Below are positions 18,355 to 27,511 of a DNA stretch of 41,326 bases, one piece after another. The stretch's first letter is position 1. Each line of letters starts with the position of its first letter. Both the position numbers and the translations under genes were made by a program. Below the pieces are notes generated by a model. It was not told where the DNA came from. It was given only the letters and a program-made list of their open reading frames with translations, and did not search any database. Source of the DNA: Scytonema sp. UIC 10036 (GTDB taxonomy: Bacteria > Cyanobacteriota > Cyanobacteriia > Cyanobacteriales > Nostocaceae); the NCBI RefSeq assembly GCF_009725235.1, contig NZ_WJFC01000114.1, positions 1 to 41,326 of the forward strand. The letters run 5' to 3'.

Positions 18355-18455
18355 CCCTTTCCGCCATAAGATTACCGATCTTCTTCTCCTCTTTCTTCGT
18401 GCTCTTTGCGTCTTTGCGGTTTATTTAATTAGGTAATTTCCCTTGCGGGATAGGA
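18355..18455 (-). repeat. About 105-bp dispersed repeat, copy R5 (inverted)
   Basis: This is the reverse complement of R1: CCGCCATAAGATTACC at its left, TTAATTAGGTAATTTCCC and TTGCGGGATAGGAG at its right. It is in opposite orientation to R1 and R2. Confidence 0.8.
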
Positions 18456-18489
18456 GTAACAACCAACCACTAACAACCAACCACTAACC
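18456..18489. repeat. Heptamer STRR (AACAACC/AACCACT)
   Basis: About five 7-base units alternate between AACAACC, AACCACT and close variants, and run directly into the start codon at 18490. Confidence 0.8.
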
Positions 18490-21400
18490 ATGAACACCAC
18501 CATCATTAACCCGATCGGTTATCCCATCTTCACCCCCAATCAGATTTTAACCAACAACGATCTCAATCGTGTTGTCACATACCTCGACAATCAGAATCGG
18601 CTATCTCGCGTTTATCTCATTGGTATGGGTATCGCATGCGGGATGGAAGTAAGCAGCACTTATCAAACAAATCAAGCGCAAATACACATCACACCAGGAT
18701 GTGGTATTACTTCCGAAGGGTACGTAATTTCTCTAGAAGCCACCACCCTAACTCACTATCAAAGCGAACAGCCAGTCTCCCCAGTTTTATTTGCACCCAG
18801 TCAAGGAGAAACCAGTACTGCACCCTCCACCTACAAAGTTGTAGAACTGTTTGCAGAAGAAGGGAGTAGTCGCTTGGCTTTACAGACTGCTCCCGATGGA
18901 ACTTCCCGCGATGAGACGGGGTTTGCTAGGTTTCTCTCCGAACAGACATTGGTAGTTTTATATGAACTTCAAGACCAACAGAGAGATTCTTGTTTGTTAG
19001 ACTGCGATGATACAGGTAAAGATCGGAATTTCCGTCTGCGTTATTTCCTCTTACCCCGCGCCTCTGAAGGAAATCAGGAAAAACTCAGCGCTGAGAAGCT
19101 GTTGCAACAAGGATTTTTACAGGAACCTTTACCAGTACCATGGCAAAATTTGAGTGTTGAGGAGTTATTCACGACTCCATCTCATTTTTTCCAGAATTTC
19201 TTTCCTCAAGTACAACGCTTTGGTTATAACCAGGAAGCAAATCCTGTGGTGAGTTTATCCAATATTGTTGATTACAACGCTTTCCTCAAAGGTTACTATA
19301 ACGTTTGCGTGGAAGCAATCAAGGCGATCGCTCATTCTTTCCCCAATCTTTTTCAACTATTTTCGCCTTTTTTCTCTTCTTTTCAGCCTCAACCTGCTGA
19401 TTTCACAGGGCTCCAAAATTTATTGAATCAACGTCTTCACAACATTGTACCGGAGTTTATCTGGTCGCCTCAAGCCGATCCGCCGTCACAAGTTTCCCAA
19501 GTTGAAGCTCAGTATGCGCTGCAATATTTTTATGATTATCTCAGTCAATTGGTATCGGCTTTTCGGGAATTGGCTGAGCTAGCTTTTGATTTGATGGATG
19601 ACTGTACGCCTGATATCCGTCGTTTTCCCAAATTCTTGATGCTGGGATTGGTACCACCTCCCAATCAAACACCGTCAGCCTACGCGCCAGTTTCTCCTTA
19701 TCGCAGTCATTTTACCCAAGCTCCTATATACAACGGCAATCAATTGCGTGTCAAGCAAGTACGCTCTTTGTACGATCGCTTGGTGCGTCTGTGTGTGGCG
19801 GATAGTTTTTATCTCTTACCCTTTTTTGACACGCCTCTAAAAATTACTCCCAGTAAAGATCGTTCTTTTCCTCTCAGTCAACAAGCGATTCCCTATTATT
19901 TGAATTATCCTCAGTTATATCGGTACTGGAATTACGATGCTTACCGCAAAGGGCGAAGTCAGTTTCATCCAGCTTATTTCTACCCGATTGAGAGTTTTAT
20001 TCCCAGCGACGATTTAATCTATCGGTTAGACGACTACTCATTTTATCGCATTGAAGGTCATCTTGGGGAAGCCAGTGCTGTGGCTTTGAAACGAATTCTG
20101 GATTACAAACAGCGTTACAATTTAGCCTTTGATGCGATCGCTCTGAAGATTGGCAACGAAGGAAGTTTTCAGGATGTGAATGTCTCCGGTGAATTTGATG
20201 ACTTGAACGCCGACTTCGGACGAATGAAAGATACCTTTGAGAAACTGTGGCGCAAACACGAAGCCGAGTGGTTGCGGAATGTGTTTCTAAATACACTCAA
20301 GCGAGTTTTCTTTGATAAGGAGAATTTATCAGCGATCGCTTATGACCAATTATTTAACAAAATTGTCGCGGCTGCCAATACCAACGCCTGGGAATTTGAA
20401 GCGGTAGGTAATGGTAGATACCGTCTCTATATGCGAAACGACTCGGGTATCCGCATCGCTCGTTATTCCTTACCTAATGAAAATGATACCGTCATTGATT
20501 TCTCTGGATTAGCAGATGATAGAGTTAACCAAGAACAGCAGCGCATTGCGAAAGATTTATCAGCTTGTTTCGTGTTGGGTAAAATGACATATACGGTAGA
20601 GCGTCAGTCACCAAATAACCCCATGAGTTATTTCCTGCGGCTGTCTTTCACCGACGAACTAGATTTACCAATTAATCTCAATACCAATCAGCCAAGGGGT
20701 AAAGCTGCGATAAGTTTTCTGTCGCTGAATTTCTTCACCGTCAATTTCGAGTCAGATCGCCCGATTATCAACCAGCCTGAATTTCAAGACTTTGAAACTT
20801 TATATGGTTGGCTGCGAGATATTCCTGAAAACTACGCCACGGATAATGAATTAGCTTTTTCTATGGGCGATCGCCTAGCTGCTGATTTTCTCAACTATTT
20901 TGAATTAAAGGGGCTGATGACAGCTTATCAGCAACGCTTGCAACATCTAGAAGAACTGCGACTGTTTCACAAATTTGCTCAACACCATCCCGGTATGGAA
21001 CATCTAGGTGGCGTCCCCAAAGGTGGTACATTTATTTTAGTGTATGTCGATGGTCGAGATTTAGTCGGGGATTTATTAAAAGCCGATCGCGATCCTACTT
21101 ATCAAGCCCGTACTGAAGTCATCAAAAAATACGTCTCCCTACCAAATGCATCACCCGAAGAACAAGCAACGAGTCGGGAATTACTCAATCGAGAGGATAT
21201 TGTCGTTGCTGATTTTTGTCTACCCTATCGTTGCTGTAGTGGTAGTCCCACCATCAGCTATGTGCTGACTCAACCGCGCCCCATTATTCTACTAGAAAAA
21301 ACCACCTTCTGTGCGGGTGATGAAACTCGTTATGAATTTATCCTCGATCCAGTGGGGGGTTCACTCAAAGGTGAAGGTAGCTTTTTTGCTGATGGGAAAT

Positions 21401-23046
21401 ACTATTTTCAACCCAGCCGCATTCAACAAGCGATCGCTTCACAAGTCGCAATTACTTTTACCTACGTCCTAGAAAGTACCTACGATACCCTAAGTGTCAC
21501 CATCAATCCTTTACCAGATGCCAGTTTCCAAGTCAACAGCACTTTTTGTATTAACGATGACCCAGTAGATTTAATCCCTGCTGAGCAGGGTGGGACTTTC
21601 CGCGCCCTAGATGGACAACAGGATATCACAGCGATCGTGCTCAGTCAATCAACGCCAATAAAATTTAACCCTAGTGCTGTCAACTTAGGTAATGCCAGTG
21701 AAAAAGCGATCGCCTTAACTTACACTATCACCAGTGACAAAGGCTGCACCAACGAGTCAACCCAACAAGTGCGGATTTTTGCCTTACCAGATACTAGTTT
21801 CCAAGTTGGAGAAGATACAACCAACTTCTGTCATAATGATGACCCAGTGGACTTAATTGCAAATCAAGCTGGTGGTACTTTCCGCGCCCTTGATGGCGAA
21901 CAGGATATCACATCAGATGTCATCAATAGCCAATCAACGCCAATACAATTTAACCCTAGTGCTGTTAACTTAGATGATGAGGAGACTCAGAAAGTCATTA
22001 CTTTAGTATACAAAATTACTACCACCCAAGGCTGTACTAACGAATCAAGCAAAAATATTACCATTTTTGCTCTGCCAAATGCCGAATTTCAAGTAGGAAG
22101 AAATGGCACCACATTTGATAATAACCATTCTCCCGTAGAACTCATTGCAAGCGAAGATGGTGGTACTTTCACTGCCTTCGATGGTGACGAAGATATCACA
22201 CTGGATGTCATCAATAGCCAATCAAACCCACCACAATTTAACCCTAGTGATGTCAGCTTAGGTACTGAAAGCGAGAAAATCATCACTTTGGTTTACAGTA
22301 TTACCAACGCGCAAGGTTGTAGTAACAGCTCCCAGCAAGAGGTAACAATTGTCGCACCACCAGAGATATTGAGCGCGATTCCCGAACCTACTCCCCCACC
22401 TGCATCCACAGAATTACCGATTCCCAACCCAGAAGTGACAACCTTAAATCTACTGGCGTTGAGCAACAATCAGGTTATAAATAGCACACAAATAGAAGGC
22501 GATCGCACCTTTAATCTCTCAGACTTCAACCCGAACAATCAATACAACTTTGAAGCAATAACCACACCAGCCACCGTCAAGAGCGTCATCTTCACCTACA
22601 CCAACCCCAGTGGTACACAGAGAGTACTCACCACCGACACCGCCCCCTACCGGATGCCTAATAACTGGCAACCAAGTATAGGCACTCATCAAATTCAAGC
22701 ACAAGCCGTGAGAGAAGTAAACAGCGATCGATTAGTCAGCACAACCCTAACCATCACACTGCGAATCGTTGATAACAGTAATAGCAGTAACACACCACCC
22801 AACACCAACCCAGACACAATATCCACCCGCTTGCAAAACCCATTTCTCAACCGAAGAGAAATTATCACGGCTACTAACAGTCAATCATCATTGATAAGCG
22901 ATCGGCTATTTTACAGAATCAACTTACCCCAATTACTAGCCGTGAGTACAGCCATCATCATGGTATTTATGGGTTGGACATACTCAGCATCCAAACAGAT
23001 CGAAAAACCAACCCCACCTGCAACATCATCCTCTCAATCCCGTTGA
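18490..23046 (+). CDS. Giant CIS-associated protein with three Ig-like repeats and C-terminal membrane anchor
   Basis: The 1518-residue protein starts with a block known to me from eCIS loci (YPIFTPNQILTNNDLNRVVT, then the YLDNQNRLSRVYLIGMGIACG region). A long mixed region of about 980 residues follows. Residues about 1008-1290 hold three tandem Ig/PKD-like repeats of 91-96 residues, each with a DDPVDLI- or SPVELIA-type start, GGTFRALDG or a variant, FNPSAVNL or a variant, and a QGCTNES/KGCTNES end. A Pro/Ser/Asn-rich stretch and another beta domain precede one hydrophobic helix at about 1479-1499 (LPQLLAVSTAIIMVFMGWTY), ending in a short polar tail. There is no N-terminal signal peptide. This architecture could bridge the baseplate to a membrane. 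It could also be an unusual fibre or receptor-binding protein. Confidence 0.72.
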   Translation: MNTTIINPIGYPIFTPNQILTNNDLNRVVTYLDNQNRLSRVYLIGMGIACGMEVSSTYQTNQAQIHITPGCGITSEGYVISLEATTLTHYQSEQPVSPVLFAPSQGETSTAPSTYKVVELFAEEGSSRLALQTAPDGTSRDETGFARFLSEQTLVVLYELQDQQRDSCLLDCDDTGKDRNFRLRYFLLPRASEGNQEKLSAEKLLQQGFLQEPLPVPWQNLSVEELFTTPSHFFQNFFPQVQRFGYNQEANPVVSLSNIVDYNAFLKGYYNVCVEAIKAIAHSFPNLFQLFSPFFSSFQPQPADFTGLQNLLNQRLHNIVPEFIWSPQADPPSQVSQVEAQYALQYFYDYLSQLVSAFRELAELAFDLMDDCTPDIRRFPKFLMLGLVPPPNQTPSAYAPVSPYRSHFTQAPIYNGNQLRVKQVRSLYDRLVRLCVADSFYLLPFFDTPLKITPSKDRSFPLSQQAIPYYLNYPQLYRYWNYDAYRKGRSQFHPAYFYPIESFIPSDDLIYRLDDYSFYRIEGHLGEASAVALKRILDYKQRYNLAFDAIALKIGNEGSFQDVNVSGEFDDLNADFGRMKDTFEKLWRKHEAEWLRNVFLNTLKRVFFDKENLSAIAYDQLFNKIVAAANTNAWEFEAVGNGRYRLYMRNDSGIRIARYSLPNENDTVIDFSGLADDRVNQEQQRIAKDLSACFVLGKMTYTVERQSPNNPMSYFLRLSFTDELDLPINLNTNQPRGKAAISFLSLNFFTVNFESDRPIINQPEFQDFETLYGWLRDIPENYATDNELAFSMGDRLAADFLNYFELKGLMTAYQQRLQHLEELRLFHKFAQHHPGMEHLGGVPKGGTFILVYVDGRDLVGDLLKADRDPTYQARTEVIKKYVSLPNASPEEQATSRELLNREDIVVADFCLPYRCCSGSPTISYVLTQPRPIILLEKTTFCAGDETRYEFILDPVGGSLKGEGSFFADGKYYFQPSRIQQAIASQVAITFTYVLESTYDTLSVTINPLPDASFQVNSTFCINDDPVDLIPAEQGGTFRALDGQQDITAIVLSQSTPIKFNPSAVNLGNASEKAIALTYTITSDKGCTNESTQQVRIFALPDTSFQVGEDTTNFCHNDDPVDLIANQAGGTFRALDGEQDITSDVINSQSTPIQFNPSAVNLDDEETQKVITLVYKITTTQGCTNESSKNITIFALPNAEFQVGRNGTTFDNNHSPVELIASEDGGTFTAFDGDEDITLDVINSQSNPPQFNPSDVSLGTESEKIITLVYSITNAQGCSNSSQQEVTIVAPPEILSAIPEPTPPPASTELPIPNPEVTTLNLLALSNNQVINSTQIEGDRTFNLSDFNPNNQYNFEAITTPATVKSVIFTYTNPSGTQRVLTTDTAPYRMPNNWQPSIGTHQIQAQAVREVNSDRLVSTTLTITLRIVDNSNSSNTPPNTNPDTISTRLQNPFLNRREIITATNSQSSLISDRLFYRINLPQLLAVSTAIIMVFMGWTYSASKQIEKPTPPATSSSQSR

Positions 23047-23083
23047 TTTACAGCAGTTTTCACCTAAATGAACCACACCCTTT

Positions 23084-23112
23084 GTAAGGGCGCAAGGCAT
23101 TGCGCCCGTTAC
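23084..23112. repeat. GGGCGCAA/TTGCGCCC hairpin after the giant gene
   Basis: A perfect 8-bp stem (23088-23095 with 23100-23107) and a 4-base loop are extended by GTAA/TTAC around a bulged G. It lies 41 bases after the stop at 23046 and resembles a common cyanobacterial repeat. It may mark the end of the structural operon, although no T-tract follows. The rest of the 229-bp gap holds GCGTTCGTCTGCG-type repeat sequence and no gene. Confidence 0.6.
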
Positions 23113-23275
23113 TTATGTAAGCTCGAATATAACGGTTTTCACTTGAATGAAGTACAAATTTATCCGCGTTCGTCTGCGTTCATCTGCGGTTCCATAACTT
23201 TTTTATGTTATGCTATAAAGTTACGGTATAAACTTAAAATTCTAGAGCGAGTATAAAGATGGAGAGCATTGGGCA

Positions 23276-23938
23276 GTGCATGGCAAAATTAATCCTGAAG
23301 ATACTAGGAGGATGAGAGTTTTAGTAGTTGGAGATAATACGTTTGAGTATAGTAGAACCCTTCGAGACAAGCCTGGTATGGAAGGAACTCACATCACTGC
23401 TACAGGTATTGAGTCGAAAGAAGAAGTAGAAGATTTACTGAAAAATGTTAACGATTCTAAACTGAAGAAATTTCCCTCAAGTCAGGAGAATTTTGAGGTT
23501 AGACATGGAGTTAATGCAACGCGCTTGCAAGAGAATTTTCCAAATCTTAGAGAAGAAAATAAATTTGATAAAATTATTTTCAATAATCCGCAAGCAGGTA
23601 AGAAAGGTGTTGATGACGTCGATTTAAAGACAGGAAACCTGATAGACGGTGTTTTGACGAGTTCTCCACAAGTCCTACAACAAGGAGGGGAAGTACATTT
23701 TGGTGTAACTAGCAGTACTAGAGCTTTAGGTCTCCTGAAGTTACAAGACCACTATCAAACAAGCCAGGAACAAGGTTTTACTGAAATAGCTGGAAGGAAG
23801 TTTGAGGTACGACTTGTTGATACTAAAAGGGATGAATATGAATTTTCTGTAAAATATCCAGCAAGACGGACAGAAGGAACTAAACTAAGAAATTCTCAAG
23901 GTCCATCATATTACTACATCTTTAAACTGTTAGCATAA
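23276..23938 (+). CDS. DUF2431/BMT5-like Rossmann methyltransferase-like protein
   Basis: The 220-residue protein resembles DUF2431, the fold of the yeast 25S rRNA uridine-N3 methyltransferase Bmt5. Seen here are a first strand with MRVLVVGDNTFEYSRTLRD (family pattern VGDGDFSFS), the HITATGIESKEEVEDLL strand, GVNATRLQENFP, and the FDKIIFNNPQAG motif where the family normally has FNFPHxG. A later QGGEVHFGVTSS strand is also present. The GTG at 23276 has GGAGAG ten bases ahead. The ATG at 23312 would start exactly at the Rossmann strand but has AGGAGG touching it. The frame stays open upstream to 23246, so a longer ancestor is possible. It sits in a HIP1-free stretch inside the CIS cluster. Whether it is cargo, a modification enzyme or an unrelated insertion is open. 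Confidence 0.65.
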   Translation: MHGKINPEDTRRMRVLVVGDNTFEYSRTLRDKPGMEGTHITATGIESKEEVEDLLKNVNDSKLKKFPSSQENFEVRHGVNATRLQENFPNLREENKFDKIIFNNPQAGKKGVDDVDLKTGNLIDGVLTSSPQVLQQGGEVHFGVTSSTRALGLLKLQDHYQTSQEQGFTEIAGRKFEVRLVDTKRDEYEFSVKYPARRTEGTKLRNSQGPSYYYIFKLLA

Positions 23939-23969
23939 CTTGTCTCTTAGCAATTATTTGGAGATTGAT

Positions 23970-24650
23970 ATGACAAAACTTGGAACAAAGACTTCTATAG
24001 ATGAACAATCAGGAAAATATTATTTTGCGTGTGGCTTCCTGTGGTGGGTTTTTCATGCATTTTATCGTTTGCTCGAGTCTATTGAAACAGATGATATTCA
24101 AGATAGATTAAACGAATGCGAACTTGAATTTGAAGAAGTGGGAAGATGGTTATTAGATGAATCAGGAAAAGCAGGGCTTGCTTTTCGGATAGAAAATAAA
24201 AATGTATCTATATTTGCATATATTGAGCAGTATGAAAAAACTATTATGAACTGGATTAGAGATCTTGATTCAGCTAGTAGAAACTTAAACCAAGGAATTG
24301 CTTCACAACATTACTATTTTTATTATTTAGAGTGTGAATGGTTGGTTTATATGCTTTCTGTCTTCGATCGTTTTGTGAAGACTCTAAATGTACCCGAACT
24401 TCTTCAGAGTTATTTAGATGCGAGTCTTCACTTTAAGGATTTATCTGATTGGTTGCAAGAGGAATTATCATCTGTAGCTATTAATTTTTTGAATCAGGAG
24501 GAGCTTGAAACATATAAATCGGAGCGGGAGAAATTATATGAAAAAATTGCTAATAGTTGGCGTTTAACTGTAATTTCTGCAACGTGTAACTCCTTAGCAC
24601 ATAGCGTAAACTTACACACTGATACCATACCATTTCCCTCTAACCTATAG
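23970..24650 (+). CDS. Unknown helical protein in the accessory cassette
   Basis: A 226-residue protein with no domain I recognise. It is rich in Glu, Leu, Tyr and Trp, appears all-alpha and soluble, and has aromatic clusters such as YYFACGFLWWVFHAFYRLLE and QHYYFYYLECEWLVYMLSV. I chose ATG 23970, preceded by TTTGGAG at a suitable distance, over the TTG at 23940. It lies 31 bases after the DUF2431 gene and 57 before the radical SAM gene, all on the same strand, so these three may be one transcript. The sequence is AT-rich and without HIP1 sites. Confidence 0.6.
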   Translation: MTKLGTKTSIDEQSGKYYFACGFLWWVFHAFYRLLESIETDDIQDRLNECELEFEEVGRWLLDESGKAGLAFRIENKNVSIFAYIEQYEKTIMNWIRDLDSASRNLNQGIASQHYYFYYLECEWLVYMLSVFDRFVKTLNVPELLQSYLDASLHFKDLSDWLQEELSSVAINFLNQEELETYKSEREKLYEKIANSWRLTVISATCNSLAHSVNLHTDTIPFPSNL

Positions 24651-24707
24651 CCTAAAAATGAATAAATAAAACCTCAAATAGTCTAAGATTAAAAGCTGCC
24701 AGGTCTC

Positions 24708-25667
24708 ATGAGAAATGAAGTTGAAACTGGACAAACATACGAGGAAATTTACCAAAAACTTTTCGGTATATTACCTCCAAAATCAGTAACAATTGGTGAG
24801 AGTAACGCTAACATTATTAGCCAAGGGAGAGGTTTTATGGAAGGATTTGACCTCACTATGCAATTACAGGTTGGATGTCCTGGAGGTTGTCTGTTCTGTT
24901 ATGTACCCTCTGGTACTCGGCTTACTCCAAATACAGTTCGTGGGTCAGACGGACAAGAATGGGGTTTTCAGGTTCGCAACAAGAAAAATGTCATTGCACA
25001 GTTAGAACGGCATTTGGAAAAAGGACATTTAGCAGATAAGACAATTTACTGGAGCGGTGTTACAGATGCATACGCAGCCCCTCCTGCAATAACACAAGCT
25101 TTATGGAAAAGACTTCAGAATTCTCCACCCAGTTTACGACCACGAAGAATCGTAATACAAACCCGCTTTAGACCCGATCGAGATGTAGGTTTAATAGCTG
25201 AATATAATCAATTGGCACAAGTAAGCGATAGCGGTCCGCCTGTTGTTGTAAGCTTTAGCCTTAGTACAAATAAAAATGAATTTATTCGAGCTTGGGAACG
25301 TGCAACTCCATTATATGAACACCGAATGCAGGCAATTAGAACTTTATGTGAGGCAGGCATTTTTGTTGTTCCAACACTTAGCCCATTTGGGCTGTGGGAT
25401 GATTTAGAGTACACACTAAATTTACTGAAATCATGGGGCGTTAAATATATTACGTGCCTTTTCTTTAAAGAAAATACTCAATCTGCCAACACTCCATCTA
25501 AGTTTTTGGCATATTTAGGACATGAATACCCTTTCCTACTAAATAAGGAATGGCAAGATGAACAACTCAAGATTATGAGAAGTATTTTTGACAAAGTCAT
25601 TGTTGGAAGAGCTGGTTTTTTATCATTATGCTCCCCTCACGAAATTATAAGTTCTGGTCAAAACTGA
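24708..25667 (+). CDS. Radical SAM protein (spore photoproduct lyase-like type)
   Basis: This 319-residue protein has the radical SAM cluster motif CPGGCLFC (Cys57, Cys61 and Cys64, CX3CX2C), preceded by FDLTMQLQVG and followed by Y and a glycine-containing segment. Downstream are TIYWSGVTDAYAAPP, VIQTRFRPDRDVGLI, VVVSFSLSTNKNEF, and RMQAIRTLCEAGIFVVPTLS. This order fits SplB-like/Rv2578c-like radical SAM proteins. The substrate cannot be told from sequence. It is the last gene of the HIP1-free cassette and ends 9 bases before the tape-measure ATG, so the two may be co-transcribed. Radical SAM enzymes are not a standard CIS component. Confidence 0.8.
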   Translation: MRNEVETGQTYEEIYQKLFGILPPKSVTIGESNANIISQGRGFMEGFDLTMQLQVGCPGGCLFCYVPSGTRLTPNTVRGSDGQEWGFQVRNKKNVIAQLERHLEKGHLADKTIYWSGVTDAYAAPPAITQALWKRLQNSPPSLRPRRIVIQTRFRPDRDVGLIAEYNQLAQVSDSGPPVVVSFSLSTNKNEFIRAWERATPLYEHRMQAIRTLCEAGIFVVPTLSPFGLWDDLEYTLNLLKSWGVKYITCLFFKENTQSANTPSKFLAYLGHEYPFLLNKEWQDEQLKIMRSIFDKVIVGRAGFLSLCSPHEIISSGQN

Positions 25668-25676
25668 AATAACTTT

Positions 25677-27428
25677 ATGCTAACGGAGCGACAATACGGA
25701 CAACACCATATCATCGGACGCGCCCTACTAGAAATCAACACAGGACAACTAGCCGACGTATCAAACCTACAAGAACAAATCAGCCACCTGCTACACCAAC
25801 AAGGTATCCCAGCAATGGCACAACTCTTTGAACAATTAGTCACAGCCGATGAAGTCGTGCGGCTAGATCGAGTCGTTATCGATTTAGGTGTCATTCATCC
25901 CCGACGTGTAGCCGATGAATTCATCCCCCATCTGATCGACGCCTTAAACCAAACTCTCCGCGATTATCTAGCAAACCGCCGCATAGCTACTGAGAGTTCC
26001 CTAACGATCGCCCAAAATCGCACCACCGCCGATGGGGAAATATTGCTATATTTTTTACAGTATGGTCGCCTTCCCTGGTGGGTGACGACAACTGACTGGC
26101 AAAATTGGTTATCTCGCTGGCAAACTGCCATGCAAAATGATACCACTTGGCAAGAACCAGTGCGAGAATTGCTCAACAACCCCACAGTCAGACAACGTTT
26201 AGTCGCACAACTACCAGAAAACTTGCGACACCAATTACTGCTGCAATTACAACCTACCTGGATCGGTTGGGCTGCTCTCCTCACCCAAGCACAACAAATC
26301 ATCCAAGCTTTGAATTTTGATCGACGAAGCGATCGCCTCAACACACAAGCTTGGCTGTTAATTTTAGCAGAGATTCATAGCGATCGCTCACCCACAAGAC
26401 CTTTACCTGCTGCTGTTTGGACTCGCCTGTGGCTGACTGTGCTTATCCAAACTTGGCAACAAGAAACCACTCCTGAATCATCTCCATCAGCAATTAATCG
26501 CCAACCTCCAACACAGCAAACAGAGTACCAGCCAAGATTTTCTCAGATAGCGTATCAACGCTTGCAAACTATCTTGACAGCAATTCCTTCCACCACCAGA
26601 ACTCTCTGGTTAACAGCACTCGATCGAGTTCTTCCCTTAGCGGTGACGCAAACAACTACATCACCAGCCACGCCAGAGTCGGAACCAGCGACAACTGAAC
26701 CCACCGCCGAAGATCGGGACAATGATGTTACACCCACAGCAGAAACTTCCGAAGCAACGGCTCAAAACCAAAATAATGCTTTGACAGCACGAACCAATGA
26801 AATTGTCAATAAAGATGAATTATCGGTTACACAAACTAATTTTTCCAGTCAAAATCTCACTCCACCGACGCTCTTTAGTCGGCTTAACTCCCGCAGTTCC
26901 ATCTTGTCACCAGAGGAAGAAACTGTTGGGATTTACATCAATCAAGCTGGACTAGTACTTTTGCATCCGTTTTTGCCGATTTATCTTCGCAGTGTGGGGC
27001 TAGTAGAAGAGGGATGTTTCCGCGACCAAATGGCACAAGAAAGGGCAGTATACTTATTATATTACCTTGCAACGCAGCAAACTGATGCCCCCGAATATGA
27101 ATTAGTATTACCGAAATTACTTTGTGGCTGGTCGCTAGATGAAGCGATCGCCCGTGAAGTTGAGTTACCTGCCACCGCCTTGGATGAAGGTGAACATCTA
27201 CTACAAACTGCGATTAATTACTGGCAAGCCCTGAAAAATACCAGTCCCGACGGACTACGCGAGGGATTTTTACAGCGCGAAGGCAAACTTACCCGTAACA
27301 ATAATGGTACTTGGAAACTCCAGATCGAGCGCCAATCCATTGATATCTTGCTCAGTCGTCTGCCTTGGGGATTGAGCGTGGTGAAATTGCCTTGGATGGA
27401 TGATATTTTGATAGTGGATTGGATTTAA
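25677..27428 (+). CDS. cis14: CIS tape-measure protein (Cis14-like)
   Basis: This 583-residue protein matches the contractile injection system tape-measure family (Afp14-type), thought to set tube length. The N-terminal block HIIGRALLEINTGQLADVSN, then LHQQGIPAMAQLFEQLV and RLDRVVIDLGVI, is diagnostic. The C-terminal block contains VGIYINQAGLVLLHPFLPIY, followed by LVLPKLLCGW and the end WGLSVVKLPWMDDILIVDWI. Between them (about residues 280-410) is a low-complexity Thr/Ala/Glu linker. The protein is short for the family, which would suggest a short tail if the length rule holds. It is separated from the other structural genes by the accessory cassette. Confidence 0.88.
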   Translation: MLTERQYGQHHIIGRALLEINTGQLADVSNLQEQISHLLHQQGIPAMAQLFEQLVTADEVVRLDRVVIDLGVIHPRRVADEFIPHLIDALNQTLRDYLANRRIATESSLTIAQNRTTADGEILLYFLQYGRLPWWVTTTDWQNWLSRWQTAMQNDTTWQEPVRELLNNPTVRQRLVAQLPENLRHQLLLQLQPTWIGWAALLTQAQQIIQALNFDRRSDRLNTQAWLLILAEIHSDRSPTRPLPAAVWTRLWLTVLIQTWQQETTPESSPSAINRQPPTQQTEYQPRFSQIAYQRLQTILTAIPSTTRTLWLTALDRVLPLAVTQTTTSPATPESEPATTEPTAEDRDNDVTPTAETSEATAQNQNNALTARTNEIVNKDELSVTQTNFSSQNLTPPTLFSRLNSRSSILSPEEETVGIYINQAGLVLLHPFLPIYLRSVGLVEEGCFRDQMAQERAVYLLYYLATQQTDAPEYELVLPKLLCGWSLDEAIAREVELPATALDEGEHLLQTAINYWQALKNTSPDGLREGFLQREGKLTRNNNGTWKLQIERQSIDILLSRLPWGLSVVKLPWMDDILIVDWI

Positions 27429-27511
27429 TATGAGATTAGAAGCCTCCTGACTTCTTCTTGGAATGTTTGGTTTTGTGTTACGATGACGTCAAAGATAAGC
27501 AATCTCACTCC

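Larger units (their letters stand above)
18143..18489. other. 347-bp repeat gap before the 1518-residue gene
   Basis: No gene is supported. The stretch contains a facing pair of partial repeats (18181-18306), heptamers around 18335-18352, a full inverted copy of the 105-bp repeat (18355-18455), and AACCACT/AACAACC heptamers up to the ATG. Confidence 0.7.

Noticed and set aside
23068..23256. 62-residue frame after the giant gene
   Set aside because: It crosses the hairpin repeat and GCGTTCGTCTGCG-type repeat sequence; Cys-rich translation is an artefact.
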